Shown piece by piece: positions 27,401-49,324 of a stretch of DNA of 64,000 nt. The DNA is from Thamnaconus septentrionalis (Eukaryota; Chordata; Actinopteri; Tetraodontiformes; Monacanthidae). Numbering within the stretch: position 1 is the first letter of the stretch; every line of letters begins with the position of its first letter. The DNA is taken from NCBI GenBank assembly GCA_009823395.1, contig CM020515.1:12532489-12596488 (forward strand), read 5' to 3'. Position numbers and translations under genes: made by a program. A model generated the notes under the pieces. That model did no database searches and was not told the DNA's origin. It was given only the letters and a program-made list of their open reading frames with translations.

Positions 27401-28449
27401 TGCATGATTGCTTGCCCCACCTTGAGGAAAGTGCTGCGTGAGCGCACCTCGGACATGATGAAGAGGTGGATGCCAATTGCATGGGCGCAAAGGTGGAGCA
27501 GAGCTTTGGCAGGGCCGAGCCAATTTAGCATTTCCCAGTCTGTCTGGTAGACCAGCGTCCAGGTATTTCCTGCAGATGTCAAGTGCAGGAAGCCCAAAAT
27601 CTCAAAAATGACAGAGTAGAGGAAACCAAGCAGGGCAGACGCATAGAGGCGGACGTGAAGGAGGCTGTACACCAACATAAGAGTCTCAATGCAGAGAGAG
27701 AAGGTGCCCACAGGGGAAAGACATGGGCACCAGGTGCTATCTGCCACTAGCCTGTCAAAGGTCACATTGTACGTGAGCCCCATACCGCTGAAGTCTTCCA
27801 CATCAAGAGCAGGTGTGGGAACATCTGGGTCCCTAAGACTCGATGTCTGGATCTGGGGCGCCAGGGTCAGGGTGAAAGTGACAAGGATGAGCAGCAGAGA
27901 AGCTTGGTTGTAGCAGCGCATGTAGTACTTGGTGAAAGTCAGGAGCAAAAGTAGGAGGCAGAAAAGCAGGAAGGCCGCCGTGGGAACGAGAAAGGCAATC
28001 CTGTCACAGCGGGAAGGGTTGGCAGCAAAGTAAAGTCCCCAGAGAAGGCTGGCGGCAACCAGGTACAAGAGCACATAGCGGAAGCGCCGCTGGCTCTGAG
28101 GGAAACACCGTTCTCTGCAGGCCTCCTCCAGGATGGAAGAGTCGAACTTTGGGTCCCAAAAGTGGCCGGCGGATCTCTCAAAAAGCTGTGGCATTTTCTG
28201 CTGCGAGCGGAAGCTCTTGACCGCCGGCCTCCTTGCCCCCGACTCCCCCGAGCTGCAGCTGGATGAGATGCTGTACTTGCAGGACTTGGATCCCCCGATG
28301 AAGCCACCCCCGATGGAGCCCAGCGGGCCGCCCCCATGCTTGTGTTTGACGCCACTGCCAATCCTCACGGAGACGCCTCCATCTCCGCTTGAGTCACAGC
28401 TCACTTCGGTGTTGTGAGGGAGCAGTTGTTGATGCTGGGGGGATGCCAT
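2510..28449 (-). CDS. adcy9: adenylate cyclase type 9, nine coding exons
   Basis: The product converts ATP to cAMP at the plasma membrane and is normally Gs-stimulated. Coding exons (minus strand, 5' to 3') are 28449-26637, 8876-8713, 6927-6814, 6552-6299, 6174-6072, 4976-4768, 4681-4522, 4354-4212 and 3863-2510. Together they are 4314 nt, in phase, and give 1437 residues (human is about 1353). The layout is a cytosolic N-terminus, six membrane segments (about 125-335), the C1a cyclase domain (about 430-600), a divergent C1b, six more membrane segments, the C2a domain (about 1090-1290) and a C-terminal tail. Metal-binding aspartates are D439 (FADIVGFT) and D483 (LGDCYYC). C2 has the WGDTVNIASR motif. 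Tyr1121 and Ala1151 match the residues that make mammalian AC9 weakly forskolin-sensitive. The start MASPQHQQLL matches other AC9 proteins. The extra length lies in a glycine-rich N-terminal stretch and the C-terminal tail. Identity is certain from sequence; regulation is inferred from the family. Confidence 0.97.
4212..4354 (-). CDS. adcy9: adcy9 coding exon 8: TM10 and TM11
   Basis: Acceptor cccacag| and donor TGCAG|gtaaga, 143 nt. It carries QYCNFCQLSYWMRSALATLVG, strongly conserved in AC9, flanked by membrane helices. Confidence 0.93.
4522..4681 (-). CDS. adcy9: adcy9 coding exon 7: TM9 region
   Basis: Acceptor ctccag| and donor ACAGAG|gtcagt, 160 nt. It encodes MAFYLDNVLTCTRVL, then the helix LIGAVLVSLPAVAVFSHVTC. 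Confidence 0.94.
4768..4976 (-). CDS. adcy9: adcy9 coding exon 6: TM7 and TM8
   Basis: Acceptor gcaag| and donor ATGCG|gtaaga, 209 nt. It encodes TFASPTFSSFLDILL followed by two hydrophobic helices (LLCCSVFLALSLACIL and ALTAVALLLEVLSLLFAM). Confidence 0.94.
4977..6071 (-). other. adcy9 intron 5
   Basis: The intron between coding exons 5 and 6. Nothing beyond unremarkable intronic sequence is visible in it. Confidence 0.85.
6072..6174 (-). CDS. adcy9: adcy9 coding exon 5: linker to second membrane bundle
   Basis: Acceptor tgacag| and donor GAG|gtcagt, 103 nt. It encodes LMKDYFYKPPINKLSLTFL to YQEEV, the conserved cytosolic stretch before TM7. Confidence 0.94.
6299..6552 (-). CDS. adcy9: adcy9 coding exon 4: C1b
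   Basis: Acceptor cttaaag| and donor GACAG|gtcaga, 254 nt. It carries NGLLSPQ, NSQTSLCEMLQEK and DAHFVDVIKED, all close to mammalian AC9 C1b. NSQTSLC is a conserved Ser/Thr-rich patch. Confidence 0.94.
6814..6927 (-). CDS. adcy9: adcy9 coding exon 3: C1b
   Basis: The acceptor is cccgcag| and the donor is AAG|gtttgc; it is 38 codons in phase 0. SPCLSC lines up with the CPSC of mammalian AC9 C1b, which fixes the frame. A second possible acceptor (ctcctgcag) lies 18 bases inside the exon and would drop six residues. Confidence 0.85.
6928..8712 (-). other. adcy9 intron 2
   Basis: The intron between coding exons 2 and 3. It has no conserved coding segment and is AT-rich at 7850-8500. Confidence 0.85.
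8713..8876 (-). CDS. adcy9: adcy9 coding exon 2: end of C1a, start of C1b
   Basis: Acceptor ctgcag| and donor AAAG|gtgagt. The exon starts LKTYLISG, the conserved end of C1a, then enters a Cys/Pro-rich C1b segment. It is 164 nt long, entering in phase 1 and leaving in phase 0. Confidence 0.93.
9270..9646. mobile_element. nonautonomous hAT-type DNA transposon
   Basis: The ends are imperfect inverted repeats: CAGGGCTGTGCAAACT on the left and the complement of CAGGGGTGGGCAAACT on the right (13 of 16 match). The inner left end reads like the GCGGCCC end of hAT Charlie/Tip100 elements. Flanking 8-bp duplications are ctgtagaa (9262-9269) and ctgtcgaa (9647-9654), 7 of 8 identical, which is the hAT hallmark. 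There is no transposase frame. Confidence 0.8.
12395..12412. repeat. (TG)n microsatellite
   Basis: Nine perfect GT units in adcy9 intron 1. Confidence 0.9.
13736..13767. repeat. (CCT)n microsatellite
   Basis: About ten CCT units in adcy9 intron 1, a polypurine/polypyrimidine tract. Confidence 0.93.
14152..14193. repeat. (GT)n microsatellite
   Basis: 21 GT units in adcy9 intron 1. Confidence 0.95.
16487..16557. repeat. (CA)n microsatellite
   Basis: About 35 perfect CA units in adcy9 intron 1. The length suggests it is polymorphic. Confidence 0.95.
17405..17420. repeat. dispersed CRE-like palindrome, copy 1
   Basis: TTTGTGATGTCACAAA, in adcy9 intron 1. Related copies are at 42513, 46502 and 53268. 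Confidence 0.8.
18225..18269. repeat. (CA)n microsatellite
   Basis: About 22 CA units with one CG interruption. Confidence 0.94.
18409..18487. repeat. (CG)6(TG)30 alternating purine-pyrimidine tract
   Basis: Six CG units followed by thirty TG units and CGTGCAC make 79 bases of unbroken purine-pyrimidine alternation, a sequence class that readily forms left-handed Z-DNA. Confidence 0.95.
19163..19707. mobile_element. MITE-like element flanked by TTAA
   Basis: The left end reads TTAATGGGGCCCTATT; the complement of the right end reads TTAAAGGGGCTCTATT (14 of 16 match). TTAA at both edges may be a target duplication, as in piggyBac-type MITEs, but the superfamily is unsure. No transposase frame is seen. 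Confidence 0.55.
26637..28449 (-). CDS. adcy9: adcy9 coding exon 1: N-terminus, TM1-6, C1a
   Basis: This exon encodes residues 1-604 plus one base and ends at AAAG|gtatgt. It holds the glycine-rich N-terminus, the first six membrane helices, the VRSRSTFLKVGQ helical linker and the whole C1a domain through VVADQLKG. ATG at 28449 has a strong context (A at -3, G at +4). A second in-frame ATG nine bases upstream (28458) has a weak context. Confidence 0.96.
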
Positions 28450-29389
28450 CTTTCTCATAAGTGCCTCAAAAACTAAAGGTTTTGCAGAGAGGGTGCTTTC
28501 TGTTATGTTACGGTAAGGCAAAAGTAATTGGTCCAACCAACTACAAAACACTAGAGAGAGGGAGAGAGAACCACACAGTCAGTTCAGTGTCTGCGGCAAC
28601 AACACCTGAAGACCTGCCAAACTTTTTGAATGGTCCATTATTGCCTCTTTTGACGTCAGTTTGCACACTCCTCTACATTCCCCCCTGATGTGACGAGCAT
28701 GCGAGCCTGCAATGTCCGCTCAGATGCTGTCAATGAAAAAATACTCTGATAGTATTTTTTTAAACAAATTAAAAAACAAATTTGTAAAGCGAAATTTATT
28801 TAAACCGTCAACTTCCCAAAAAAATGAAAAACTAGATTTAAAGGGAATCTTCACGGCTGTGGTCGTCATTAAAATGTAAATTCCTGTTGAAATGTGTTAT
28901 TGCAGGTTTTCTTTCACAGTTGGCAGGCTATGTGCTGATCAGCTCGATTAGTCCTCCTTTTCCCCCCTCACAGTCTGTGCCAGTGGGATCGCGCAAGAGC
29001 CTCACCATGTGTTGTTGACAAGTCCAAAAAAGAAATCCACAGCACATCCCGCGCAGGTCTGCTATTTGCACCCTGGAGTGAAAAGGGGGCAACTTTCAAA
29101 TCCAAGACGCAGTGCAACTCCAGTGAAGAAGGAATGTTTGCAACAGAGGTTCTGTGAAAGACCCGTGTGACTCTCGGTCAGGGCCAATTGGTGGCAGTTT
29201 CCACGGACGGAGCCCCGTTGTAGGTCGAGCAGAGTGCAGAAAAATCAAGGAGCCGCCATCAGGGGATTCTGATCCCGGGACTAAAGCTTCAAATTAAAAC
29301 TCTCTCGACAACTGAAAAGGCAACGCACCAAGTGTTCTTAGGTCAGAGTTGATCTGTGTCCCTTTGGTATCCTGTTACAGCCCATTTAT

Positions 29390-30020
29390 TTCCTCGGTGC
29401 GCCTCCCCCCAAAATACCCAGACTGTCCCGACGGCCGCTCCTGGCCGCGCGTCATGTGTCACAGCTGAGGAAAAAAAGAAGCAGGATGAAATGAAAGGAA
29501 TCGGGCGTCGTCCATACCTTCTTTTTCCACCCTCCTCTGAAGTTTGCCGTGGCAGTGTGGTCTCCCTTCTTAATGACAGACGCGGAACGCCCTGAGAGAG
29601 CGGAGCTAATTAAAAGGTCTCCACCACCCCCACTCCAGCACCCCGGAGCCGGCGACGGTCCCGGCAGGTCACAGCGGAGCTCTGCCTGGATCCCTGGCCG
29701 CCTTAATTAAATTGCACGGGACGCAACACGGGAGGAATCGCTGCACGCAGCAACCAACAGTTTCATCCACCGTCGCCTGCTTAATCCAAGACAAATGCGA
29801 TGGATTAAAGGGTTGCATTGGCGGCGTCCGCAGGGAGACGATCTTTTCTTTTGTTGTCTCTTTCTCTCAAAAAAGACAATCTCCGCTCTCTGCTGCGCGC
29901 GTCGGCTGCGTCGACACCTGCCCGAGATGATGTTGCTCGTGTTGTCCAGGCGCGGCGGGCAACGCAGCGGCCAGCCGCCACCATGTTCTGCGCCGCGCGA
30001 ATCTCCCAGCCGCGGGAAGT
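29390..30020 (-). promoter_or_regulatory. putative adcy9 CpG-rich promoter region
   Basis: A CpG-rich block 0.9-1.6 kb upstream of the adcy9 start codon, richer in GC than its surroundings. No TATA box is evident. The assignment rests on position and base composition only. Confidence 0.4.
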
Positions 30021-30027
30021 GTGGAAA

Positions 30028-30030
<3 letters not shown>

Positions 30031-30062
<32 letters not shown>
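30031..30062. repeat. (GT)n microsatellite
   Basis: GT repeat with one early GC interruption. Confidence 0.92.
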
Positions 30063-31339
30063 TATCCTAAAACAGAATAAATATGATTTTCCGCCCCCTT
30101 CTTTCAAAATAAAGCCTCCCCGAAATTGCAATGGCGAAATTACACGGATCGCCCTCACACACTTAAGTGCTTTTTTTTTATTGTAAAAATCTTCAAAATA
30201 GTTTCAAATAATACATGAATATAATGTTTGATAAGAGACTCCATATGTCTCAAATAAAACTGAATAAAATTCTGACTCTTACTCTACACATTTGTGTTTC
30301 GTTATTGAAACAAATATTATTTTTCTACTTTAAACTCGTTGTTTGTAAATAATAACACAACACGTAGGCTAAGACAGAACCCCAAACAAAAAAACAATTT
30401 CTTGGCAGGTTTCATTTTCAATATTGGATCATCAGTTCTAGACAATACAGTGAATCTCTTGTGACCAAATGGTAAATATACCACGACTATATACCACATG
30501 AGTCTGAACTATCAAGTCCTTTATCTCCATTCACTCACTGACACGCAACAACAGATAGACACACATTAACGATTGCTTCGTTTCATAAAAGCCCCCTTAT
30601 TCGACTTAGTTAGACGGCAGTTTATTTTGAAAAGTATCAATGCGCTTCCTTTCTGGCTCTTACGCCGACTTGATCCTGTCGCCTGCGTCTGGTGGGCCAA
30701 GGAAAGGAAAAGAGAAACGTCTGACCGGTGATGGGAGGGAGGGCCAGCCGAGGTACACGCACGCACGCATCAACGTAAGGAGCACGTGTTTGGGTAAAGG
30801 GTGGGGACTATTTTTTTGTGTGTGTGTGTGTATGTGTGTGCAAAGAGATCCATCCACTCTGCCTGATTACCCCAAAGAAGCCCCATCACTCCTTGGTTGC
30901 CTTTACTGGGCCGCCCTCTCATGTTGGAGGCGAGCCCTGGCAGAAGTGCCACAGCAAAATAAAGATACCAACAAGGCAATTAAGAAACCTCAGCAAGGCA
31001 TTACAATTCAAGGTGACTGCTCCAGGCACTCCTTCCAAATAGTCTCATAGGAAATTAATCATTCATTCAACAGTGCCAACACACGTTGGAGCCAGTAAAA
31101 TGATGTACTGTGCACCATGGAAACATTATAGTGCCGCATGTTGTTAAGTACCTCGCTTTCTGACAGTTTTCAGATTCTGACATTCTCCCAGGAGAATATT
31201 GAAGAGCAAGACGACTGGCTGTGCAGCTGAATGGTTGAGAGGATCTTCACAGGGGGTAGCAAGTGACCCGCATGTAATTTTTATACTTTCACATCTCATG
31301 AAGGGTGTCAAGATTTCTGGAGCTGGTATAAATACTAAT

Positions 31340-31341
<2 letters not shown>

Positions 31342-31408
<67 letters not shown>

Positions 31409-31430
31409 GCACACGCACACGCACACCCCC
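31342..31430. repeat. (CT)31 followed by (CACACG)n
   Basis: About 31 perfect CT units (31342-31404) run into a short CACACG hexamer array. The CT part can form triplex DNA. Confidence 0.94.
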
Positions 31431-33753
31431 CCCTGCCAGTCACGACAACTTGCTGGTGCATTGCAGCTGTAGGATAAAAGCACACTTTTCAAAAGCAAAA
31501 GTTTTATCTCTAGTGTCCAGTTTTCCTGCTGGCTGAAATGCAAATGAATGTTTAACTGTGGTGAGTTCTTTAGATCTTCCCACTTCCTTTTATGAGTTTC
31601 TCTCCTTTTATTCACCCAAAACCACAATGTTTCAGTCAGAAATCTTTATTCTTGTAGATCAATCTTCAAAATTGGGTTTAAAAGATTAAATTAAAGTTTT
31701 ATAGCAAAATAAACGATTGAAAAACTACTTTGATGGGACACACATCCAATAAAGCTTTAAATCCACAAGTGAAATTAAGTAAAACTGCAATATTTCACAA
31801 GCTTAATCACACGTCATGAGCTCAACGCTATGATAACCTCACTCTAAGCTGTTGCTATGATGAGTCTATGATGTGTTTGACTTGATTACACTTTTACACA
31901 GCACTCTCTAGTGGGCACGTTCTGGATCTGCAGTGTAAACATCATAAACAACCGGTGGATCACTTGCACTCCTGAGGGGAAAATTACCGAAAAAAAAAAA
32001 ATTAAATCTAAGGTTGTTGTTTTTTGTTTTTTTTTAAGTTTTTTTTTTTTTTTAAAGATGTTTTCACTTTACAGTAAGAGGAAACTGGAAGTGCATGAAT
32101 CTGTAGAAACGCCTTTTCTTGTTCATTGGCTCTCAGTTTAGTTTGACATTTTGGTGGGTTGACAACTATATAACTTATATTACATAACTTAGTTCTGAAA
32201 TAGTATTCAGCTGCGGCCAGTAGCAGGTTTACCTTATGTGGAAGCAAAATTGTCAAGAATTGTTATCTTGCGCAGATTTCTTGCAATGCAGCCTCCAAAA
32301 AGAAACATTTTCAATCTGTGTCAAGACTACAAGCAATCTAATTAATTTTAGCTGCAAAGACCAGGAAGCAACTGTTTACAGCTGCCCTGATAAGCGATAA
32401 GCAACTTTGAGCGTAGCTTTTGCCAATGACACTGGCTTAAATGCTGCAGGCAAAGCATGGCTTTTTAAAAGTAAGAACTGCACTTAATTCTGTTCTTGGT
32501 GGAGGACATGTTTTCACTTTTCCCGCATGTTTTGTAATGTCAGTCCTCCATCAGCTTTTTACAAAATGGATCCAGGAGAGGAAAGGATTTAGAAAGTGTT
32601 TTATCTGGCATGCCAAGTTCGCAGCTGGTAAGCTTTAACAGGACAGACGCATGGTGAAAGAGTTAGCCTGAGTATTTAATAATGACTCCTTACCTGCAAG
32701 CTCCTCTGTTTGCATAACATGTCCAAAAACTTCCTGGAGAAACTACTTCCTCAAATGCAGGAAGTTGTCAAGTGGTGGGTGTGTGTGTTTGCCAAAATGT
32801 CAAACTCTTTAAAGGATTTTGTTAATTTGTTGGTTATTGTTTATCGTGTGACGTTCACTGAGGTAGGCTCACATGGGAACTTGTAGTGTCACCACATAGC
32901 CATTGGTGGCTTCAACGTTCTGCTTTTATTTTTGCCTTTGGTCTTCCCACAGAGGTCAGGGGTCAATTCCTTAGTCCTCCAATGTACCTTAGCATCGAGC
33001 CTACTTTTTAAAATCCCTTTTCATAACTTTCTGTGATTGTTTGTAAAACTGCATAGCAAGTATAACTACTCTGACACAATTTCCTGGAAAAAGAATGGTA
33101 TTTGACTAAAAAATCTAGACACAGAAGAAAACAAAACATATTGTCTGTCATTACATAATGGTCATTTGGCTATAAAAACTGTTGAGCTTATATTCAAGAA
33201 GGAAGCAGACAACAGTCATAACTTTGGCCAAAACCGGCAATATTATAGACTTAAACAGAAACACTGAAGTCAATTAAGAAGAGAAGCAGAATGAATAAAC
33301 CCTCCCCACTCTGAAGACTGTGACCCTTGAACCCTGACCTCTGCTTCCAACACAGTGCTAATTTTAAAGGTTGTCAACAACCAGTACCGCTGAGCAAGCA
33401 ATCTACCAAAAAATAGCTTCATGAGTGGTTTGGGAGAGAAATACTAACAACATTCTTTAAGTTACACGGGAATTCATGCATCTGTTAAAAGAAATGTGAC
33501 ATCTGACATGCAGTATTAATGTTATTCTACTTTAAAAGCAAAGGTTTGGATAAACATCCAAACATAATGGCTTTGTATAGCACCCACAAAAACGCTACTC
33601 CACACATGTCTTCTGAGGCGAATGGAATAAAAATCGTGCAAGCTAATTCTCAAGATTCTAGGAGACAAATTTGCAACTACTGTTTACACTTTTCCCATTT
33701 TATTCACATACAAGGGAGCTGGTATTTGACTGTGTTCAGTGTCAGGATTTAGA

Positions 33754-33759
33754 TTTATT
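33754..33759 (-). terminator. candidate srl poly(A) signal
   Basis: AATAAA on the minus strand, about 390 bases past the srl stop. A second copy lies at 33699-33704. Which one is used cannot be told from sequence. Confidence 0.45.
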
Positions 33760-34146
33760 TTTTTATAATTCAATCATTCCTCTGTTTGTTCACATAATTT
33801 CTTCCCACACCCACAAATCCCAGACAGTCCGTTCTAATTGTGCAAGGGAGAGAGGAGGACGTGTTCTCAGACAAAACCCGGAGATCAGTGGCATTTTCTT
33901 GTTTCTTCTGCACGTGTGTCTTTAAGCTGCCTCATCAAACAAGGACTTATCCCTCCCTCTGTCTGTCCTATCCCCAAAGTCCCTAAACGCTCCTCCTTTC
34001 ATTCTCCTGAGGAAAAAACAAAACAAAACACAACACACTAATCATCTCCGTCTCCTCATCAAGGCATTCCAGCTCCAGTAGGTTTGAATTCCACCAGATC
34101 ATCTTCTCTTCTCACTTCCTCCACTCAAGTTGCAATTTTTTTTCCC

Positions 34147-46086
<11,940 letters not shown>

Positions 46087-46122
46087 GATGGCTGCCAGGA
46101 GAACTCTGATAGTCACACAGAC

Positions 46123-46130
46123 TATATATA
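46123..46130 (-). promoter_or_regulatory. TATA box of srl
   Basis: TATATATA on the minus strand lies 37 bases upstream of the srl ATG, so transcription would start about 10-15 bases before the start codon. The box is one base away from a MEF2 consensus (YTAWWWWTAR). Two CAGCTG E-boxes lie upstream at 46190-46195 and 46277-46282. Confidence 0.6.
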
Positions 46131-46189
46131 CAGTGGCGGGAAGGTCAAAGGGCACACAGGGAAGAAGAGGCGGGCCCGCAGCGTTGGGC

Positions 46190-46282
46190 CAGCTGGTGGA
46201 GGGGTGGGGGGCGGGCCCAGCACGCTGGAGGTGCTGCAGGAGTCACGGCATGCCAGGGGGACGCTACGAGCACGAGCAGCTG
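46190..46282 (-). promoter_or_regulatory. pair of CAGCTG E-boxes upstream of srl
   Basis: CAGCTG at 46190-46195 and 46277-46282, about 60 and 150 bases upstream of the TATA box. This is the muscle bHLH (MyoD family) target sequence and suits a striated-muscle gene. Function is inferred from motif and position. Confidence 0.45.
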
Positions 46283-46501
46283 CCTTTCATTTTTAGAGAG
46301 GCTGCAGCTCCGGCATTGACATCAGCGCTCGTCACCCTGCCTCGGGGTTTCAGGACTGGCTCGCTTGTTCTCTCAGCCGTTATTTCAAGGTCTCACATCA
46401 TGCAGAATTTACTTTGACTGTGTTTTCTAACAGGAAAACATTTCAGTAAAACAAACTCTTCTGCTCATCTGCTGAAATGCACCGTTGAGGAAATTTGCCC
46501 G

Positions 46502-46516
46502 TTGTGACGTCACAAA
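46502..46516. repeat. dispersed CRE-like palindrome, copy 3
   Basis: TTGTGACGTCACAAA, 0.4 kb upstream of srl; it contains a full CRE octamer TGACGTCA. Confidence 0.8.
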
Positions 46517-48458
46517 GGGCATTTTTACCTCTCCCAGTTTTGTGATGGTAACCCTAGCCAGATGATGGCGCCCTCTTTTGAAACCATCTTATTTCTTTCA
46601 TCACCCTTGAAACATGCAAGACTATCCAACCAAGCACTGTTTTTAATGCAAGAAGCTAAAACATCATTTTTGCTGGTAGCCAATAAAACGAGGGCTAAAG
46701 ATGCAGTTTGCTGAAGAGCTAGGCAGTTTTTTTTTCTTTTTGATTAATCATATGATCGCTTCAATGTACTCTGGAATGAAAAGTAAAAGATTTGCAAATA
46801 GGTTTATGATGGGGCTTTTAAAATGTCTTATACTGAATGTGGAACTGGGACAATTTAGCATTATCACATAGTTTAATTTACATTTACTGTAGAGAGATTT
46901 ACTGACCGTATTATCATTATTTCCTCCTTTCCCCCCCAAAGAAATTACATAAAATAATCAAGGATTAGCTCCTTAATGAACTGCCATGACTGATTTCCCT
47001 CACTATGAATGATAATTAAGACACTGTGCTAAAAATACCTCAAATGAACGAGTATCTGCCGGCTGATAACTCTTCATGTAGTCGAGAGGAGTCAATGCTA
47101 ATTTGACAGCCACGTTGGGAGCTCATCACGAGAGCACTTGAGTGTGTGCGAGTGAGTGTGTGTCTGAGGACGGAACGGAGGGGCTTATAAGAGGAAACGT
47201 CTAAAACAGATCCCAGAGTCAACCGAACGAATCCCTGAAAAAGCTAATCGTCGGGCGGATTAGGGTTTTATCGAACCCGAGCAGATTCACGGCACTCTGC
47301 GTAATCTCGCAATTCCCGGGGAATCGACGCATGGACTGTAAATTAATCCCAGAATATGACGTACAGAACGTCTCGAACAAGGGAGCACATCCCAAAACGA
47401 TTTAGGGAAACACGTCCAAACAAAACATCACATTAGCGTTGGAGCCGCGCCAAAACATCTCTAATCCCAAGGAAGGGTGATTTGTTTGGGCTTTAGACGA
47501 GCTGCTAGCTGGTAGTAATTCTCTGTTAATTAGAGATGACAACTGCGCCCTTTAAGACACTGATAAACCGAACAGAGTATTTCAACTTAGAAACTACAAA
47601 CAGGCACAGATTCAATGGACATTTTGCTATTGTTTATGTTTGTGATGTAACAAAATCTTTTTTTTAAAATGCTAATGCCGATTAGGAAACAGTGTGTAGC
47701 TGGACTGTGTCAGTGCATACTTTACATTTTTAAGCTTTTACTATTAATTACAAGTAAACGTTTTAGAATTTTATGATTTTTTTAAAATATTGTTCCCTTT
47801 GTGTAGGAGATCTATTTTGATGTGTTTTTCTTTTTTATTTAAAGGCTCCCAAAAGCCCTTCTGTTGTAGTTTCACCCCACTTTTAAATGAAATAAATAAA
47901 CTTATTTTTGCATCAACCCAGCTAAGGGTTTAGGAGCAGCTGATGATTTTTTTAAACAAAATATTCTCAATAAATCAACTTCTTTTTTACCCAAATTAAA
48001 TTTCTCAAAGTCAGAGGTGTATAGTGTCTGCCATGCAAACACAATTATGTGCACACTGCCTTAACAAAATCACTGATCACAGTTCATGACCCCAGTAGAG
48101 ACCAGGGGTGACCACCCCCTAAACCTGGGGGTATTTCTGAAGGCACCCCTGCCCCTCCCCCAACCACGACTCAATCTGAGGTATTTCTGAATGAACGTGT
48201 GAACAAGAGGCTTGGAGCGAAGGAATGCAATTGATGGTCAGCTACAGATGCCACCAACAGTTCCTAGAGCACATTTAAACCGTGGCTGCCACTGCGGCGC
48301 ATGCAGTCTTAATTTAGCCACAAGCCGGGGAGCAGACGAAGGGCGTCGGTGCAACGCAGCCAAAGACCAATGGGGAAGGGACACTTGCGTGCGTGTGACA
48401 AAACCCACCAACCAGATCTGAGGAAGAGTAGTTCTTCCTCAGATTGTAAAAATCACAG

Positions 48459-48480
48459 GAGAGAGAGAGAGAGAGAGAGA
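48459..48480. repeat. (GA)n microsatellite
   Basis: About eleven GA units. Confidence 0.9.
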
Positions 48481-48516
48481 CAAACTCAAAGAATGTGTAA
48501 AAAACAAAGTACAAAC

Positions 48517-48522
48517 TTTATT
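48517..48522 (-). terminator. candidate distal tfap4 poly(A) signal
   Basis: AATAAA on the minus strand, followed downstream by a TC-rich tract (complement of 48459-48480). If used, the tfap4 3' UTR would be about 2.9 kb. A nearer site cannot be excluded. Confidence 0.4.
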
Positions 48523-49298
48523 ATTCTGTCTTTACAAAGGCACAAGCCTCTTTTCCCCCCAAAAACATTTCTCTTGGAAAAAAAACCATAAAAGAAATAC
48601 GTACAAAAAAAAAATAGCTTTATGACGACCGTGCTCAACGACAGGCCTAACAGAAGTGTAGAGAACAGACAAATGGAAGAGGCGTGGAAGAGAAAGACGA
48701 TAGACAAACAAAGGCTAAAAGATTCTGACCAAAAACAAAAAAACAAAATGGGAGGGGCAGCTGGGACGAGGTGGAAGGAGGAAGAGGACTGTACACGGAG
48801 GGAGACGGGGAACAACAAAGCTTTGCGGTGCTTTTTTAACTTGCCGGCTTTAAGAGCTTCAGCTGAGGGACACCCCCCCCACCCCCCCACCACCATGCAA
48901 AGGGAAGGAGAGTGGCTCCCTCATGGTTTAAGTCTAAGTGCTTTGTAATCTTTACTCTGGTGACCTGAATCTGATATGTCCAATCAGACGCAAAATAGAG
49001 ATTGGGATGCAGATTCTGCACAAGAAAAGGAGCAGCAGGGAGGCTGCACACCCTGTTATTCACTCCAGGATGCCCCCCACTGCCTGAGGGGAACAGCGAG
49101 AGTGTCCTGGGGCATTCTGTCTGACGGATGCTCCACTTGTCAGTGCAAGTTTTTTTTTTTAATTTCCTTTAAAGGGAAGTTCCATAACTGGAAGCATGAT
49201 AGATGAGGGAGGTGTGTTCAGTTGAACACCATCTGTCCAGCAGGCCAAGACTCCATCTATACACTGGCGCAATCAGGGATTAAAAAAAACAAAAAAAC

Positions 49299-49324
49299 AT
49301 ATATATATGTATATATATATATAT
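49299..49324. repeat. (AT)n repeat
   Basis: AT array with one GT interruption inside the putative tfap4 3' UTR. Confidence 0.9.

Larger units (their letters stand above)
28450..34146. other. adcy9 5' region and srl downstream region
   Basis: The adcy9 side (28450 to about 30020) holds the 5' UTR and probably the promoter, with GC- and CpG-rich sequence at 29390-30010. The remainder is AT-rich, with TG and CT microsatellites. The srl 3' UTR should occupy the last few hundred bases before 34147. No further coding exon was recognised. Confidence 0.7.

Noticed and set aside
28449..28551. 34-residue N-terminal extension of adcy9
   Set aside because: The open frame upstream starts with GTG, not ATG, at 28551; the conserved AC9 start is at 28449.
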